Of a stretch of DNA of 64,000 bases, positions 60,279 through 64,000 are shown piece by piece. This stretch comes from Siniperca chuatsi (lineage: Eukaryota > Chordata > Actinopteri > Centrarchiformes > Sinipercidae), in assembly GCF_020085105.1 (NCBI RefSeq), contig NC_058042.1, forward strand, positions 10,680,501-10,744,500, read 5' to 3'. The notes under the pieces are model-generated. The model was not told the DNA's origin. It saw nothing but the letters and a program-made list of their open reading frames with translations, and did not search any database. A program made the translations under genes and the position numbers. The first letter of the stretch is position 1. Each line of letters opens with the position of its first letter.

Positions 60279-60752
60279 TTTGATTGGGAGATGTAAAGTG
60301 CTGCTTTGCTGGAGAAACATTTGTGGTATTGGTAAAAAATATTTTTTCCATACTACAGTTAAGGTCACTGATCAGAGCCAAATATGTGTCCAGTTCTTGT
60401 CTACGCTCTGGGTAGACAGAGCATATGACATCGCAAAAAATGCCAAAAGCAACTACAAATTCCCCAATTGCCATGTCTCTTGACAATCTGGGATTGGCAG
60501 ATTTGATCATGGCTGTGAAATTTTCACCGGTGGAAATTTTGTTTTCGTACTCTGGGGATGGGAGAATTAGGCTGATGAGGTTATTGTCTTTTCCTAGCAA
60601 AAGCCTGGACTGATGGTTTGCAAACCTCATAGGTAGCCAAAGCTTGTAGCTGCAAGAGCTCCAGGCCCGGAGCCGGAATAATGCCTTAAGCTTTTAATAT
60701 TTCCATGATCTCTGCACTTGCTTCTTCTTGATGAGAAGCAATCTGAGTGCTG

Positions 60753-60847
60753 CTGATATCCCGATTTGACAGCCCCGGATAATGACAGCAGGAAATATGA
60801 GTTAGCATGGAGTGAATGGCAGGATGGTATGAGAATTAACTACAACC
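60753..60847. repeat. Direct repeat of the Ngaro-like element, copy B
   Basis: Starts TGCTGATATCCCGATTTGAC and ends in GAATTAACTACAACC; see copy A. Confidence 0.9.
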
Positions 60848-61092
60848 TAAGGATGCAGAAGTATAGTCTTCCTGACTGAACTTTCGCTAGAGCTTCATTT
60901 CTGATTACTGAGTACTTTTTCAACATTGTTTTCAAATTCCTTCAAATTTACCTTAATTTTCAGTTTCAAAAATGCTTTACAAACTTTTTCTGCATGCTCC
61001 CGCAAGGTAAGTGCACACTACAGATCAGACAGCCCAAAATGGAGAAAAACAAATAACAGAAAAACAATGAACAGATGATACAGACTGGACCT

Positions 61093-61240
61093 GACTTCAT
61101 GAGTCACAAACCTTTTTGGTGTACCATGGAAATGCTTCTGTTGTTGTTTTGTGTATTTGCAACACATTTCTGTATTTGGTTGTGTTGTGTGTATTTGTAC
61201 GTGTCTCAATTCTAATCTAATTTCAGCATGTTTTCTAATT
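61093..61240. repeat. Right arm of the inverted repeat
   Basis: ACTTCATGAGTCACAAACC, TTTTGTGTATTTGCAACACA and TTCTGTATTTGGTTGTGTTG are the complement of the left arm at 58397-58592. The ~2.5 kb between the arms holds the Ngaro remnant. Confidence 0.75.
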
Positions 61241-61244
61241 CCTA

Positions 61245-62025
61245 TGCATGTGTTAATGAAAATGTTACCACTGATGTGAGATGTGACAGAGATAATGTCA
61301 GAGAGAGTGCTTTGCATGATAAAAATATTGAAATTCAAAGTTTTTTAATAATCAATTAACGTGGGATTAAAACACAGATGGTAGTTAAGTGTGGGAGCAC
61401 ATCTCTTCTGAAATTTAATTGCAGTGCAGTTAGTTTTAGACATTCTAGCACTCTGCTATTGAGTCTTTTGACCTTTTACATGCAGGATTCACAGCATATC
61501 TCTAAAAAAAAACTGCATGAGAAATTACTGTTAAGATCTGTCTAAAGATTATTGGAGTGAAAGAGAAAGACTTGAATTCTTCTTTATTTTCTACCAAACA
61601 AATCTTAAGGACATCGATGAGTCTATCAAAGCACATATGAAGTGAATCAGGGCAACGTTATGCTTTACCTGTTTATAAAAGTAATCATTATTCCAAGTCT
61701 TTTATTCACTCTGCTATTGATCTGTATAGTTTCTTTAATTCTTCATATTCAGTGTTTTGTGCAATTATTTTCCTGATAACTACGGAAGTCCATGTAGCCT
61801 TTTAACTATCCTGTTTTGCTTTCCCCCCTGATGTTTGTTGTCTGTGTTATTGTAAACTGCCATTAGAAAATACCCTGATAGGGATAAATATGTTTTCAAT
61901 TGAAAAGAACTGAATTGTTACTACACTGTGTACCCCCCTCTCACCAAATGTGTGTTCAAGCCTGAACATGATGGAGGGTTTAGAAAATAGATAGATCAAA
62001 TGGATGGACTGCTATTACCAAAATT
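61245..62025. other. Intergenic, no recognised features
   Basis: AT-rich. Near 61840-61910, ATTGTAAACTGCCATTAG and GATAGGGATAAATATG look like the end of an old repeat. Confidence 0.35.
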
Positions 62026-62029
62026 ACAG

Positions 62030-62745
62030 GCATGCTACGCTAGGCTCTGTAAGGCAGTACTGAGGTACAGCAGTGATTTGAGGTAAATGCTAATGTCAGT
62101 ATGCTAACATGCTCACAATCACAATGCTAACATGCTGCTGTTTAGCAGGTATAATGTTGCATATTCACCATCATAGTTTAGCATGCTAATATTTGCTAAT
62201 TAGCACTAAACACAAAGTACAGCTGAGGCTGATGGGAATATCATTTGTTTGACAGGTATAAACCAAAATATTGGACAAATTATAATTTTGAGCAGAAGAT
62301 GGTGATAAATGACTAAGGTTATGGTTAAGGGATCTCCATAGTTATTAAAATTCATCCTGAGGGGGGATGAATGTCTGTACAATCCATCCAATAGTTAGAT
62401 AGAGATTTCACTCAAAACCACAAACTTCAACTTCATGGTAGCGCTAGAAGTCATCAAAGTCATTGGGATTCATCCTCTGAGAACCAGAGATTTTGTGCCA
62501 ATCCATCCAGTGTGTTGAGATATTTTACTGGAGAAGAGAAAACTTTTACCTGTTGTTGGCGCTAGAAGAAACGTCAGGGGATCACCAAAGTCATTTTTGG
62601 GAGGATTCATCCTCTGGGCACCGTGAAAGTCAGAAACAAATTTCACAACAATCCATGCAGCAGTTGTTGCAATATTTCTGGACCAAAGTGGTGAACCGAC
62701 CAACTGGCATTGCCATCCATAGAGCCACACAACTAGCGTTGCTGT
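62030..62745. repeat. GCTAAC-rich repeat family, longest copy
   Basis: Runs from GGCATGCTACGCTAGGCTCT through ATGCTAACATGCTGCTGTTT, AGCACTAAACACAAAGTACA and CTGAGGCTGATGGGAATATC to GGACCAAAGTGGTGAACCGA. The segment with 'GGGATCACCAAAGTCATT...CATCCTCTG' is internally repeated about three times (62330-62650). Confidence 0.7.
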
Positions 62746-62749
62746 AAAT

Positions 62750-64000
62750 TAAGTTAAGCAAATTAATATCATCATTTAACTTTTAGGCGACTGCAAGCTT
62801 AACCATTTAACCATCTATTACAGCCTTGTTCTTTTAAAACTGCATGCTGAGAATCTGAGCTCAATTCAGATACAGTAATTTGAAACTATGACCCATGCAG
62901 TCCAACAGCAGTTTAATGCATTAGCCATAGAGTGAGTCAGGTTTTGCTCCTGTGAGGGCTATGAGATGTAGTGTTTACACAGACTGACTGCTCGAATTTA
63001 CCTGATCTCCTGGTGGCTCCACATCCTGCAATTACCCACAGGGTTCCTGTAAAAAGTGATGTCTCTATGGACCCTCGGCTGCCTCAGGACAATGGAACCT
63101 CACAGGTACCAGAGATGAAAAAGGACTGACAGGCCATCAGCGGGCACTCAAGCAGAGAAATTATCCATGAAGGACCCCTTACAGGTGATTGAAATGTTTC
63201 TTCAACACAGATACAAACACAGAAACAATGATGACCAGTAATCCAGCAGGGTGTGCCACACAGAAAGAACATCTCTAATCCCTGTTTATCTCTGTGGTTT
63301 GTCAAGAGCTGCGAGGCAATTTTGCGTGCTATAATTTTATGAGATAGCAAATGAAAGGTGTCTTCTGGTCCAGAGTCATTATGTGGAGGCGAGATAAGAC
63401 TGCTGGGAGCACAAGAGATGAAATTGGTTATACTGTTAAGCAGAGGAAAAGGAGGGGATGAGAGATGGAAAAACACCTGGAGGAGAGAGGGTGGCCTGGA
63501 TAAAATATATACTGTATATTCTCATTCACTTACATACAGATATATACAATGGGTGGAAAAAGCACAAATGTATGCAAGCAAACAATCATCTTTTGTATAT
63601 TTTTCACCCTTTATAAAAGGGCTTCTGGCTTTGTGAAAATACAATAAAGGAAATTAATAATTTAAACAAGAAAAAGGTTACTCTTGAAGCACAAAATGTC
63701 ATGCAAATGTCAGGCAAAAGATGTTATTACGCTCTCACTATGATCAGACAACTGTTGCCTAATTTTACAGCGGAAATACACAGTTCAATTATCTTTTGTT
63801 GCAGTCCCCTGCCTGTAATGTGGAACTGTATGCCAGAAAAATGCCACATTGAAGCTCTTTTTAACTTGCACAGAGTTGCACAAAATGCTGCAGGATTTAC
63901 AAGAATTTAACAGAGGCAGGAAACCTTCTAACAGACAAATAAAATGGTGGGTGATGGGATAAAACCTTTACAGCCTCCAACCATGACTGTACTTATGATT
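62750..64000. other. Right-edge intergenic DNA, no recognised features
   Basis: No exon, RNA gene or recurring repeat recognised to the window end. Open frames near 63084-63476 and 63701-63910 lack similarity and splice logic. Confidence 0.4.

Larger units (their letters stand above)
58900..60850 (-). mobile_element. Ngaro/DIRS-like tyrosine-recombinase retrotransposon remnant
   Basis: Minus-strand fragments appear in the order of this family. A gag-like N-terminal region lies at 60226-60630 (SANPRLSRDMAIGEFVVAFG). Reverse transcriptase pieces follow: SPIGVATRKYWKRLLFDLSA at 59835-59920, then MRLTFDCKSSPSIINQVSEA and LHLLDNFLLTDP within 59520-59634. The catalytic pair normally read as DD is DN here. 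The frame then stops inside a direct repeat. RNase H and the recombinase are missing. Two copies of a ~90-bp direct repeat (59293-59393 and 60753-60847) flank the coding part. A (GGT)n tract lies at 59053. Inactive. Confidence 0.75.

Overview
This window is vertebrate nuclear DNA, almost certainly from a ray-finned fish of the percomorph type. Coding sequence is thin, split into short exons with GT..AG introns, and sits in AT-rich, repeat-laden DNA with many (CA)n tracts. Recurrent interspersed families common in percomorph genomes fill the introns: fold-back elements, short inverted-repeat MITEs, hAT, Tc1, L2-type LINE and DIRS/Ngaro remnants.

Layout, left to right. (1) The 5' end of a minus-strand gene for a PDZ-domain protein (323-2430), leaving the window on the left. 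(2) A plus-strand gene of nine visible coding exons (5471-9851, 601 codons) for an FAD/NAD(P)H flavoprotein resembling N-hydroxylating monooxygenases; I know of no mammalian counterpart. (3) The pirin gene (pir, coding 14147-28831, nine coding exons, 290 residues) with a probable upstream promoter and non-coding exon near 10.4-10.6 kb and a large degraded LINE in its 5' intron. (4) The lymphangiogenic growth factor gene vegfd (coding 30642-39101, eight exons, 309 residues). (5) On the minus strand, grpr, the gastrin-releasing peptide receptor (coding 47951-57382, four exons, 372 residues). (6) A gene-free right end (57.4-64 kb) holding a long (ATCT)n tract, a long inverted repeat interrupted by a Ngaro-like retroelement, and a GCTAAC-rich repeat.

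PIR, VEGFD and GRPR are also linked on human Xp22.2, so the block is ancient synteny; the genes do not form a pathway. Pirin is a nuclear iron-binding cupin, VEGF-D a secreted ligand and GRPR a plasma-membrane GPCR. The flavoprotein is the least familiar gene. The most interesting non-gene structures are an hAT remnant with both ends and a near-perfect 8-bp target duplication, inverted MITE copies bracketing vegfd exons 2-6, a CAGCTG E-box cluster upstream of pirin coding sequence, a GC splice donor and an extra intron in grpr, and the nested transposons at the right end.

Exon boundaries were placed by hand from splice consensus, reading-frame continuity and remembered family sequences. Repeat boundaries are approximate. 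No database search or alignment was run.
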